The notes below the pieces were generated by a model. It saw nothing but the letters and a program-made list of their open reading frames with translations, was not told the origin of the DNA and did no database searches. DNA of 46,820 bases, from positions 1-46,820 of the forward strand of contig JAKAFS010000021.1 of assembly GCA_021817825.1 (NCBI GenBank), in the 5' to 3' direction. Source of the stretch: Deltaproteobacteria bacterium (GTDB taxonomy: Bacteria > Desulfobacterota > Syntrophia > Syntrophales > UBA5619). Shown piece after piece: positions 15,485 through 23,767 of this stretch (position 1 is the first letter of the stretch; the number at the start of each line of letters is the position of its first letter). The position numbers were made by a program, and so were the translations under genes.

Positions 15485-16456
15485 ATGAAGTACATCCGTA
15501 CATTGCTTGTGGCCTTGGTATCCGTTCTGGTGTTGACAACGATGGGGTTTGCCGCTGATACCTATCCCAGTCGGCCGATCGAATTGGTGGTTCCGTTCAG
15601 TCCCGGCGGCGGGAGCGACATCTTCGCCCGCACTTTCGTGAAGTTCATGCAGGAAGAGAAGGCGCTTCCGGTGAATTTCAATGTCGTCAACAAGCCGGGC
15701 GGATCGGGCGTCGTCGGGTACAATTACGTGGCGGGGAAAAAAGGCGATCCCTATACCATGGCCACCGTGAGTTCCAGTTTCTGGGCGACGCCGATTGCCG
15801 GGCAATCTCCCGTTTCTTACAAAGATTTCACCCCCGTCGCCGGCGTGGGGTATGACAGTTTCATGCTCATCACGCGGGTGCAGAGCCCCTACCAGAGCAT
15901 GCAGGACGTGATCGCCGCCGCCAAGAAGGATCCCGGGAAGATCAAAGTGAGCGTTCCGGCCATCGCCGCCGATGACGCCGTGGTGACCAATATGCTGGAA
16001 CGCGCCGCAGGGGTAAAGTTCAACATGATCACCTTCGACGGCAACGGCCCGGCCCTGCTGGCGGCCCTGGGCGGACATGTGGATTTGACCTGGTCCAACG
16101 CGGCGGAGGTTCTGGTCCAGATCGAGGCCAAGAAGATCAGGGTGCTTGCCGTGGCGACCTCCAAGCGGATGGCGAAACTTCCCAATGTCCCGACCTTGAA
16201 GGAAATGGGATATAATGTCGAGTTTGCCCAGTTCCGAGGGCTCGTCATGCCCAAAGATGTGCCCCCCGCCGCTCTCAAGACCACGTCTGATGCGGTCAAC
16301 AAGCTTTGCAAGAGTCAGCGTTGGCAGACCGAGTATGTGGAGAAAAACGTCATCACCGGGGTTTGTCAGAATTCGGAGGAATTCGGCAAGGCGGTCGTGG
16401 CGACGAACGACCTCTACAAGAAGGTGTTTGCGGAACTCGGCATCGGCAAAAAGTAG
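15485..16456 (+). CDS. Tripartite tricarboxylate transporter substrate-binding protein (Bug/TctC)
   Basis: A 323-residue periplasmic binding protein. Signal peptide ends at GFAA near residue 24, then the family opening YPSRPIELVVPFSPGGGSDIFAR. A NKPGGSGVVG loop near 65 and a LPNVPTLKEMG segment near 240 are standard Bug-family marks. It captures a carboxylate ligand and delivers it to the TctAB membrane pair encoded immediately downstream (4-base gap). The ligand specificity of Bug proteins varies widely and is not predictable here. Confidence 0.93.
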   Translation: MKYIRTLLVALVSVLVLTTMGFAADTYPSRPIELVVPFSPGGGSDIFARTFVKFMQEEKALPVNFNVVNKPGGSGVVGYNYVAGKKGDPYTMATVSSSFWATPIAGQSPVSYKDFTPVAGVGYDSFMLITRVQSPYQSMQDVIAAAKKDPGKIKVSVPAIAADDAVVTNMLERAAGVKFNMITFDGNGPALLAALGGHVDLTWSNAAEVLVQIEAKKIRVLAVATSKRMAKLPNVPTLKEMGYNVEFAQFRGLVMPKDVPPAALKTTSDAVNKLCKSQRWQTEYVEKNVITGVCQNSEEFGKAVVATNDLYKKVFAELGIGKK

Positions 16457-16459
16457 GAG

Positions 16460-16915
16460 ATGACCATGAAGATTGCGGATCGCGTGGGGGGATTCATCCT
16501 GTTGGCCTTTGCCGGCTACATCATGATCACCGCACTTTCAATGCAGTATGCGATTTCCGGCGTGCCGGGGCCGGGTTTTCTCCCCTTTTGGGCCGGCTTG
16601 ATTCTGGCGGTGTCGGCGGTCCTCATCCTGGTGAAGAGCTGGAAAAAGCCGCTCGCCGGGTTGTTGATGGAAAGCAGGGCCATTTTGTGGCGGACGCTGA
16701 TCTTCGGCCTGGGGATGGCGGCGATGATCTTCGTGCTTCCTCATCTCGGCATGGTCGTGACCCTGGCCCTGTTCATGCTCTTGGCCGTGCCCTTTCTGGG
16801 CGCCAGGGAAAAGGTGAAAATCGCGATGGCGGTGGTCCTGGTGCCCCTGTTCGTGTTTGTTCTGTTTCAGTACGTCCTGCAGGTTCCACTGCCTGCGGGA
16901 CCGTGGAGGTTTTAA
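16460..16915 (+). CDS. Tripartite tricarboxylate transporter small membrane subunit (TctB)
   Basis: A 151-residue integral membrane protein with four hydrophobic segments (about 10-30, 40-58, 75-100, 115-140) and the PGPGFLPFWAGLIL motif near 36-49 typical of TctB. It partners TctA in the inner membrane. It lies 4 bases after tctC and 4 bases before tctA, so the three genes are translated from one message. Confidence 0.9.
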   Translation: MTMKIADRVGGFILLAFAGYIMITALSMQYAISGVPGPGFLPFWAGLILAVSAVLILVKSWKKPLAGLLMESRAILWRTLIFGLGMAAMIFVLPHLGMVVTLALFMLLAVPFLGAREKVKIAMAVVLVPLFVFVLFQYVLQVPLPAGPWRF

Positions 16916-16919
16916 GGCC

Positions 16920-18428
16920 ATGATGGACACTTTTCAGCAGTTGTGGCTGGGCTTCCAAGTCGCCCTGACGCCGACCAATTTGATGTTCGCCTTCATCGGG
17001 GTGCTCGCCGGCCAACTGATCGGCGTCCTCCCCGGGATCGGGCCGTCCGCGGGGGTGGCCATCCTGCTCCCGGTCACCTTCGGGGTCAACCCGGTCTCGG
17101 CCATGATCATGTTTGCCGGGATCTATTACGGGGCCATGTACGGGGGGACGATCACCTCGATCCTCGTCAACATCCCGGGCGAATCGTCGTCCGTCATGAC
17201 CTGTCTGGACGGTTACCAGATGGGTAAAAAGGGACAGGCCGGCAAGGCCCTCGGCATTGCCGCCTTCGGGTCCTTTTTTGCGGGGACGATCGGGGTCATC
17301 GGGCTGATGTTCTTTGCCCCCTGGCTGGCCGGCGTGGCCTTGAGTTTCGGTCCGCCCGAGTATGCGGCGCTCATGGTCATGTCGCTCATCCTGATCATCG
17401 GCCTCACCTCCCAATCGATGGCCAAGGGGATCGCCTGCTTCGCCCTCGGCCTCTTCATGTCGGTGATCGGGGTGGACGTGGTCACCGGCCAGCCCCGGTT
17501 CACCTTCGGGCAGGTCGAATTCCTCGACGGGATCGACTTCGTTCCCGTGGCCATGGGGGTCTTCGGGATCGCCGAGGTCCTGGACAGTCTGGCGGAGGGG
17601 AAGGTAGACATGAAGAATGTCAAGCTTCGCTTCAAGGACCTTCTCCCGAACCTGCGCGACTGGGCCATGAGCATAGGGCCCATCATCCGGGGCTCCTTCA
17701 TCGGTTTCTTCGTCGGCATGATGCCCGGGAGCGGCGCCACGGCCTGTTCGATGGTCTCCTACGCCACGGAGCGGAAGTTATCGAAGACCCCGGGGCGGTT
17801 CGGCACCGGCGCCATCGAGGGGGTGGCGGGTCCCGAGGCGGCCAACAACGCCGCCTCGGTCGGGGGGCTCGTTCCCCTGCTGACCCTGGGCATCCCCAGT
17901 TCGGCCACGACCGCCGTGATGCTGGGCGGGCTTTTGATGTTCGGCCTCAGGCCCGGGCCGCTGTTGTTCGAGCAGAACCCCGAGTTCATCTGGGGGCTGA
18001 TCGCCAGCATGTACATCGGCAACCTCATGCTGGTCATTCTCAACACGGTCTTCATCCCGGTCTTCGTGGCGGCGGTCCGAATCCAGGCGGCCTTCCTGTT
18101 GCCGATGATCGTCACTTTCACCATCATCGGGGCCTACAGCATGCAGAACAGCATGTTTCTCGTGTGGCTCATGCTGGGGATGGGGGTCGTGGGGTTCTTC
18201 ATGAAGAAGTTGGGTTATCCTCCGGCGCCTATGGTCCTGGCGCTCGTTTTGGGCAACACCCTGGAGTCGGCGTTTCGCCAGTCGCTCCAGATGTCCCAGG
18301 GCAATCTGGGGATCTTTTTTGAACGGCCCCTGTCCGCCTTTCTCATGGTGGCGGCGTTCATCATGGCCCTTTTCCCCCTCTTCATGATGGGTTATCGGGC
18401 GCTGAAGAAAAGGCTTGCCGCCGGCTGA
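16920..18428 (+). CDS. Tripartite tricarboxylate transporter permease (TctA)
   Basis: A 502-residue polytopic permease forming the transport path. Two internally related halves each carry the TctA signature: GVLPGIGPSAGVAILLPVTF near 38-57 and GMMPGSGATACSMVSYATE near 268; EGVAGPEAANNAA near 300 is also diagnostic. About 11-12 hydrophobic segments. ATG 16920 follows GGAGG by 10 bases; a second ATG is directly after it. Driven by an ion gradient in characterised relatives. Confidence 0.93.
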   Translation: MMDTFQQLWLGFQVALTPTNLMFAFIGVLAGQLIGVLPGIGPSAGVAILLPVTFGVNPVSAMIMFAGIYYGAMYGGTITSILVNIPGESSSVMTCLDGYQMGKKGQAGKALGIAAFGSFFAGTIGVIGLMFFAPWLAGVALSFGPPEYAALMVMSLILIIGLTSQSMAKGIACFALGLFMSVIGVDVVTGQPRFTFGQVEFLDGIDFVPVAMGVFGIAEVLDSLAEGKVDMKNVKLRFKDLLPNLRDWAMSIGPIIRGSFIGFFVGMMPGSGATACSMVSYATERKLSKTPGRFGTGAIEGVAGPEAANNAASVGGLVPLLTLGIPSSATTAVMLGGLLMFGLRPGPLLFEQNPEFIWGLIASMYIGNLMLVILNTVFIPVFVAAVRIQAAFLLPMIVTFTIIGAYSMQNSMFLVWLMLGMGVVGFFMKKLGYPPAPMVLALVLGNTLESAFRQSLQMSQGNLGIFFERPLSAFLMVAAFIMALFPLFMMGYRALKKRLAAG

Positions 18429-18450
18429 GGCGGGCCGGCAGGATAGACCA

Positions 18451-19149
18451 ATGAAAGCCGATGTGATGAAACTCAAGAAACTCGACAAGATCGAACCGAT
18501 CAAGGAGAAGGTGTACACCATCCTTCTGGAGAATATCGTTGAAGGCAGGATGAGGCCCGGCGAGCAACTGGTCGAGCAGGCCGTTGCCGCCGGGCTCGGC
18601 GTCAGCAAATCTCCGGTCCGGGATGCCCTGCACCGTCTCAGCGGCGACGGCTTGGTCGTCGGGGCGCCCTACAAGGGGTTCTCCGTCGCGCCGATGTCCG
18701 TCCAGGAGTTCAGGGAATTGATGCAGGTCCGGCTGGCGATCGAGCTCTTCTGCATCGAGCAGGCGATGGATGACTATTCCGAGGCCGATATCAGCGAATT
18801 CAAAGCCCATATGGACCGGGCCGGCAGCTTTCTGGAAGACAGCAAAGACAGTCTGGCCCAGGAAACCCATCTGGATTTTCATTCTTTGATCGTCAAGCGA
18901 TGCGGCAATGAATTGATGCAGAGCATCTATGAAACCATCCGGAAGAAATTAAGGCGCTATCTGCGGAGCAATATCAGGCAGACGCCGGAAAGAATCCGGA
19001 TCTCGAATCAGTACCATTTGAAGATTTTGGAACGGATCAAAAAAAAGGACAAACAGGGGGTGATCGGCGATTTGAAGGAGCACTTCAACGACATCATCGA
19101 GGCGTATCTGTCCGGGAAAATGGAGACGAAAGCCCAGATTGCGGTCTAG
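18451..19149 (+). CDS. GntR-family transcriptional regulator, FCD type
   Basis: A 232-residue regulator. Residues about 10-75 form the winged helix-turn-helix (VYTILLENIVEGRMRPGEQL, then SKSPVRDALHRLSGDGLV). Residues 85-220 form the FCD ligand domain, with the metal-site residues visible as an Asp-x-x-x-His in ETHLDFHSLI, a His in NQYHLKIL and a His in KEHFND. FCD regulators usually bind carboxylates and repress their own catabolic operon. Start 18451 is preceded by GGCAGGA. It lies inside the transporter/CoA-transferase operon, and the palindrome at 14086 is its likely operator (inference). Confidence 0.9.
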   Translation: MKADVMKLKKLDKIEPIKEKVYTILLENIVEGRMRPGEQLVEQAVAAGLGVSKSPVRDALHRLSGDGLVVGAPYKGFSVAPMSVQEFRELMQVRLAIELFCIEQAMDDYSEADISEFKAHMDRAGSFLEDSKDSLAQETHLDFHSLIVKRCGNELMQSIYETIRKKLRRYLRSNIRQTPERIRISNQYHLKILERIKKKDKQGVIGDLKEHFNDIIEAYLSGKMETKAQIAV

Positions 19150-19240
19150 CGGCGCCGCCCCGGCGGCGTTCTTTGGGGCCTGATGGGTGATAACATGGGC
19201 ATCTCCGGCTGTGCAAGCGGAGAGCCGGCGAGAAAGAGCG

Positions 19241-20460
19241 ATGAATTATCCCAGTTGGATGGCTGTAAAGCAAAATCTCGATCGAACGCGGGTCGCCGAT
19301 CCCTACCGCCTCGTGACCGAGCAGCTGACCGGAAAGTCCGGGGAGATCCCCGTGACGCCGGGGGCGAGGATCGCCGTCACGGGCGGCAGTCGTTACATCG
19401 CCAATATGGTCCCGATCACCCGGGCGGTCATCGATTATCTTCTTTCCCGGGGCGCACGGCCCTTCATCGTGCCGGCCATGGGAAGCCACGGCGGCGCCAC
19501 GGCGGCGGGGCAGCTCCAGGTGCTCGAAGAGTACGGCCTGACGGAAAGCGCCCTCGGCGTTCCGATCTTGTCCTCCATGGAGGTCGATCAGCTCGGGGTC
19601 GTCGAGGGGATCCCCGTCTATCTGGACCGGCATGCCCATGAGGCCGACGGCATCGTCGTCATCAACCGGGTCAAGCCCCATCAGGTTTTCCGGGGCGAGG
19701 TCCAGAGCGGCCTGAACAAGATGCTGGCCGTCGGTCTCGGCAAGCAAAAGGGGGCCGATGCCGTCCACGGTTGCGGCAGGATCGATGTCCTGGGGACCCT
19801 CGGGGATTATATCCGTTCCCAGGTTCCGGTCCTCTTCGGGGTGGCCATTCTGGAAAATTCCTATGACGAAACCCGGGACGTGGCGGTGGCCCTGCCCGAT
19901 CAGTTCAGGGAGTACGACCGGTCCTGGGTGAAGCTTCCCGCTCCCTCATCCCGCGAATCCCCGTCCGGGAACTGGACCTGGTGATCATCGACGCCATGGG
20001 CAAAGACGTCAGCGGCTCGGGAATGGATACGAACGTGATCGGTTTTACCCGGCGGGTGATGCCCTCCGGGTCGGCGGCCGTGCCTCTGGCGGTCCTGGGG
20101 CTGACGAAAAAGACCGAGGGCAACGCCATGGGCATCGGCCTGGCCGATTTCACCACCCGCCGGTTGGTCGACGGGATCGACTATCGGGCTACCTACGCCA
20201 ATGTCCTGGCCTCGGGCATCTATTCGGCGGGACGGATTCCGGTGATTTTCGAGACCGAACGGGAAGTGCTGGAGATGGTCCTGGGAAAGCTGGAGCATCC
20301 CGAAAAGGCGAGGATCATCCGGATCAAGGACACGCTGCACCTGGACCGCTTTTGGGCCACCGAATCGCTCCTCGGAGAGATCGGTCGCCAGGAAGCCCTC
20401 GCGACCGAAGGGGGGCTGGTGGAAACCCGTTTCGATACAACGGGACGATTGGCATTTTGA
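19241..20460 (+). pseudogene. Lactate-racemase-like (Lar_N/DUF2088) gene with a frameshift
   Basis: The first part (19241 to about 19945) encodes the LarA-type N-terminal domain: AMGSHGGATAAGQ near 83 with the His of the active site loop and INRVKPHQVFRG near 143 with a Lys equivalent to the cofactor-linked Lys of LarA. The frame then runs into a stop at 19982-19984, while the homologous continuation (RIPVRELDLVIIDAMGKDVSGSG..) proceeds in the -1 frame to 20460. A single missing base near 19940-19950, in the C-rich run around CCCGCTCCCTCATCCCG, explains this. Either a real inactivation or a sequence error; intact length would be about 407 residues. Family members epimerise or racemise hydroxyacids with a nickel pincer cofactor, but many paralogs are uncharacterised. 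Confidence 0.8.
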
Positions 20461-20519
20461 CACAGACGCGACGCCCGCAAGGCGCGTTGAGCAAAGTTAG
20501 GAAGTAGAAGGAGTTTGTA

Positions 20520-21704
20520 ATGACAGGCATGCTTAGCGATATTAAAGTTCTCGACCTTACGACGTTTCTCTCCGGCCCCTTTTGCACCATGATCCTGGCC
20601 GACATGGGGGCGGAAGTGATCAAGATCGAAACGCCCCCCAAAGGGTGCGCCACCCGCGGCACACCGCCTTTCGTCAACGGCGAAAGCGCCTATTTCATGA
20701 GCCTGAACCGGGGAAAGAAGGACATCACCCTGAATCTCAAGAGCAAGGAGGGGAAAAAGATCTTCCTGCAGCTGGCCGCCGAGTGCGACGTGCTGGTCGA
20801 GAATTTCCGTCCCGGAGTCATGGAACGGCTCGGGTTCGATTACGAGACCATGTCCAAGCTGAACCCGAAGCTGGTGTACGCCACCATCTCGGGCTTCGGG
20901 AGCACCGGCCCCCTGCGGGAAAAAGGGGCCTACGACATGGTCATCCAGGGATACGGCGGGGTGATGAGCATCACGGGGAATCCCGGGGAAGATCCGATCC
21001 GGGTGGGCTATTCGGTGGCGGATCTGGCCGCCGGCCTCTACGGCGCCATCGCCGTCACGGGCGCCCTGCGGGCCCGCGACCGGATGCAGAAGGGGCAGCA
21101 TTTGGATATTTCGATGTTCGATTGCCAGGTGGCCCTGATGGAAAACGCCATCGCCCGCTATTTCGCCACCGGCGAGATCCCCGGCCCGCTGGGAAACCGG
21201 CATCCCTCCATCGCCCCCTTCCAGGCCTTCAAATCATCGACGGGCTATTTTACGGTCACGGCCAGCACCGATGAGCAGTTCGGAAAGCTCTGCGATGTCC
21301 TGGAGGTCCCGGGTTTCAAGAGCGATCCGCGCTTTCTGACCAAGGCCGACCGCGCGAAAAACGCCCCCGAGGTCAGTTCGGTCTTCGGCCGGCTGTTCGA
21401 GGGGAAGCCTAAGGAACACTGGATCGAGCGCCTCGACGGCTGCGGCGTTCCCTGCGGCCCCATCAACAACGTCCAGGAGGTGGTCGAATCGCCGCAGGTG
21501 CAGGCCCGGGGGATGATCGTCGAAATGGACCATCCCACGGCGGGGAAGATCAAGATGGCCGGCTCCCCGATCAAGGCGTCGCTGACGCCGGTGTCCGTCC
21601 AGTGTCCCCCGCCGCTTCTGGGGCAGGATACGGAGAAGGTTCTTGCCCGGTTGGGCTACGGCGGCGAGGAAATCGCTGCCTTCAAAACGGCAGGCATCAT
21701 TTAG
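20520..21704 (+). CDS. CaiB/BaiF family CoA-transferase (class III), copy 2
   Basis: A 394-residue paralog of the gene at 14165, with the same landmarks: ILADMGAEVIKIE near 25, LVENFRPGVMERLGFD near 92, ATISGFGSTGPL near 121, and catalytic Asp201 (ISMFDCQ). The segment TGEIPGPLGNRHPSIAPFQAF near 216 is very close to the equivalent in copy 1, so the two probably arose by duplication and may act on related acids. Good AAGGAG ribosome site. It is directly followed by the 4-hydroxybutyryl-CoA dehydratase gene, so its product is plausibly the hydroxyacyl-CoA substrate of that enzyme. Confidence 0.92.
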   Translation: MTGMLSDIKVLDLTTFLSGPFCTMILADMGAEVIKIETPPKGCATRGTPPFVNGESAYFMSLNRGKKDITLNLKSKEGKKIFLQLAAECDVLVENFRPGVMERLGFDYETMSKLNPKLVYATISGFGSTGPLREKGAYDMVIQGYGGVMSITGNPGEDPIRVGYSVADLAAGLYGAIAVTGALRARDRMQKGQHLDISMFDCQVALMENAIARYFATGEIPGPLGNRHPSIAPFQAFKSSTGYFTVTASTDEQFGKLCDVLEVPGFKSDPRFLTKADRAKNAPEVSSVFGRLFEGKPKEHWIERLDGCGVPCGPINNVQEVVESPQVQARGMIVEMDHPTAGKIKMAGSPIKASLTPVSVQCPPPLLGQDTEKVLARLGYGGEEIAAFKTAGII

Positions 21705-21727
21705 GAGAATTAGGAGAATTAGGAGAA
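21701..21727 (+). repeat. Three tandem copies of a ribosome-site unit
   Basis: TTAGGAGAA is repeated three times back to back. The first copy contains the CoA-transferase stop (TAG 21702-21704) and the last copy supplies the ribosome site of the dehydratase gene (ATG 21732). The repeat offers a simple slippage route to change spacing or ribosome binding. Confidence 0.85.
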
Positions 21728-21731
21728 CCCT

Positions 21732-23168
21732 ATGGGACTGATGACGAAAAACGAATATATCGAATCGCTCCGGAAGCTGAAGCCGACGGTGTATATGTTC
21801 GGCGAGAAGGTGGAGAACGTGGTGGACAATCCGCGTCTGCGGGCGGGAATCGAGGCGACCGGGGCGACCTACGAACTGGCGGAAGATCCGGAGTTGCGCC
21901 ACCTGATCGTGACCGAAAGCAAGCTCATCGGCGAGCCGATCAACCGGTTCAACAACCCGCCGCAATCGATCGAGGACCTCGTGGCCCGGGTGAAGATGAA
22001 CCGGGTGCTGGGCCGCCGGGTCGGGACCTGCTTCCAGCGCTGCACGGGCCAGGACTGCCTGGCCTCGCTGTCGGTGGCGACCTACGATTGCGACCAGAAG
22101 TACGGCACCCAGTACAATAAGCGGTTCACCGAATTTCTGAAGTACATGCAGAAGAACGACCTGGTCGCCAACGCCGGGGTGACGGACATGAAGGGGGACC
22201 GGAATTTGGGTCCCACCGAGCAGCCGGACAAGGACGTCTACCTGCACATCGTGGAGAAGCGTGCCGACGGGATCGTCGTTAGGGGGGCCAAGGCCCACCA
22301 GACGGGATCGCTGTCGTCCCACGAACTGATCGTCCTGCCGACCCGGGCGCTGCGCAAGGGCGAGGAGGAGTTCGCCGTGGCCTTTGCGGTGCCTGCCGAC
22401 GCGCCGGGGGTGATCCACGTGGTGGGGCGCTCCAGTCTCGACACCCGTGAAGAGGGGGGCTGCGACTGCGGGAATGTGCGGTACTCCAAGTACGCGCCGA
22501 CGGTGATCTTCGAGAACGTCTTTGTCCCCTGGGAACGGGTGTTCCTCTGCGGCGAAGTGGAGTATGCCGCGGACCTGGTACTCTATTTTTCGGCCTTTCA
22601 CCGCCAGAGCCACGGGGGCTGCAAGGCGGGGAAGATCGACTGCATGGCCGGGGCGGCCTTGACGATGATGACCTACAACGGGACGGACAAGGTGGGTCAC
22701 CACAAGGAGAAGGTGATCGACATGATCCACCGGGCCGAGACGCTCTACGGCTGCTCGCTGGCGGCGTCCTACGAGGGGAAACAGAAGCCTTCGGGGGTCT
22801 ACTTCATCGACCCGGTCCTGGCCAATGCCTCGAAGATCCACGAGGGGCGGGAGATGGCCGAGGCGACGCGGCTGATGATCGACATTGCCGGCGGCTTCGT
22901 GGCGGACCTGCCGTCGGACAAGGATTTTGCGAACTCCGAGGTGGGGCCGCTGCTGAAGAAGTACTTAAAAGGGGCGAGCAATGTTCCGGTGGAAAACCGG
23001 GTGAAGATGTTTCGGTTCATCGAGAAGATGGCGATGGAGAGCGCCGATACGATCTCGGACATCCACGGCGGCGGCTCTCCGGCGGCGCATCGGCTGACGA
23101 TCTACCGGGAGGCGGACACCCAGGCGAGGATCAAGGCCGCCAAACGGCTCGCCGGCATCGAGGAGTAA
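21732..23168 (+). CDS. abfD: 4-hydroxybutyryl-CoA dehydratase / vinylacetyl-CoA isomerase family
   Basis: A 478-residue [4Fe-4S]/FAD radical dehydratase (4-hydroxybutyryl-CoA to crotonyl-CoA). All four cluster ligands of the Clostridium enzyme are present at almost identical spacing: Cys100 and Cys104 (GTCFQRCTGQDC), His290 and Cys297 (HRQSHGGC). The acyl-CoA-dehydrogenase-like fold includes the VVRGAKAHQTGS segment near 182. The length is typical. Relatives may also act on other 4-hydroxyacyl-CoAs, so substrate identity rests on family. The product crotonyl-CoA would feed the hbd/acyl-CoA dehydrogenase operon at 2982-5152. The enzyme is oxygen-sensitive in known cases, in line with an anaerobe. 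Confidence 0.92.
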   Translation: MGLMTKNEYIESLRKLKPTVYMFGEKVENVVDNPRLRAGIEATGATYELAEDPELRHLIVTESKLIGEPINRFNNPPQSIEDLVARVKMNRVLGRRVGTCFQRCTGQDCLASLSVATYDCDQKYGTQYNKRFTEFLKYMQKNDLVANAGVTDMKGDRNLGPTEQPDKDVYLHIVEKRADGIVVRGAKAHQTGSLSSHELIVLPTRALRKGEEEFAVAFAVPADAPGVIHVVGRSSLDTREEGGCDCGNVRYSKYAPTVIFENVFVPWERVFLCGEVEYAADLVLYFSAFHRQSHGGCKAGKIDCMAGAALTMMTYNGTDKVGHHKEKVIDMIHRAETLYGCSLAASYEGKQKPSGVYFIDPVLANASKIHEGREMAEATRLMIDIAGGFVADLPSDKDFANSEVGPLLKKYLKGASNVPVENRVKMFRFIEKMAMESADTISDIHGGGSPAAHRLTIYREADTQARIKAAKRLAGIEE

Positions 23169-23246
23169 CGTTAGCCTGCTTTGGGGAGGAGTCGCTTTGT
23201 TTGGAAACTTCCCTAAATCATTACATAAATTTAATTAATCGTCATG

Positions 23247-23278
23247 TCTCCTCGCCGGCAATGGTGCCGGCGGGGAGA
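23247..23278 (+). other. Hairpin between dehydratase and transporter genes
   Basis: TCTCCTCGCCGGC (23247-23259) pairs with GCCGGCGGGGAGA (23266-23278), one G-T pair, 6-base loop, no T-run. It lies 22 bases before the tctB start and could protect or attenuate the downstream message. Confidence 0.5.
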
Positions 23279-23299
23279 TGTGGTGAAAGGAGCTTTCCG

Positions 23300-23752
23300 A
23301 TGAAAGTGGCGTATCGCAACAACAAGGACTTTTGGTCCGGCATCATGTTCGTCGTCTTGGGCTGTGCAGCGATGATCGGTGCCCGAAATTACCCTTTTGG
23401 ATCCACACTCCGTATGGGGCCCGGCTACCTGCCCACCCTTTTAGGCGGTATACTGACCGTATTCGGCATATACATCGGACTCAGGGGGCTGCGCCGGAGC
23501 GACACCATGAAGGGAGGATGGTCCTGGCGGGCCTTGCTGATTTTGCCCCTGGCCATGGTCCTGTTTGGAGTCCTGATGGAATATGCGGGTTTTGTCCCGG
23601 CGCTGATGGCGGTGATCATTGCCTCGGCCATGGCTACCCCTGAATCCAGATGGAAAGAAGTCCTGCTGATCAGCATTGGGCTGACCGCGCTTTGCAGTGT
23701 CGTTTTCATCTGGGGACTCGGCCTGACTTTCCCGCTCATCAAGGGATTCTGA
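23300..23752 (+). CDS. Tripartite tricarboxylate transporter small membrane subunit (TctB), second system
   Basis: A 150-residue membrane protein with four hydrophobic segments and the TctB motif MGPGYLPTLLGGIL near 40. Start 23300 is chosen from AAAGGAG eight bases upstream; the long in-frame extension to 23201 lacks signals. It pairs with the tctA that follows after 15 bases. Unlike the first system there is no tctC beside it on this strand; two tctC genes lie on the opposite strand at 27478 and 29424. Confidence 0.9.
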   Translation: MKVAYRNNKDFWSGIMFVVLGCAAMIGARNYPFGSTLRMGPGYLPTLLGGILTVFGIYIGLRGLRRSDTMKGGWSWRALLILPLAMVLFGVLMEYAGFVPALMAVIIASAMATPESRWKEVLLISIGLTALCSVVFIWGLGLTFPLIKGF

Positions 23753-23767
23753 CAAGGAGAGATAGTC

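Noticed and set aside
19982..19984. TGA in the lactate-racemase-like gene as another selenocysteine codon
   Set aside because: The frame after this TGA encodes no homologous sequence; the homologous continuation lies in the -1 frame, so it is a frameshift.
19930..19990. Programmed ribosomal frameshift in the same gene
   Set aside because: No slippery heptamer and no clear stimulatory hairpin at the junction.
21701..21727. CRISPR-like direct repeats
   Set aside because: Three contiguous 9-base units with no spacers. No CRISPR array was seen anywhere in the window.
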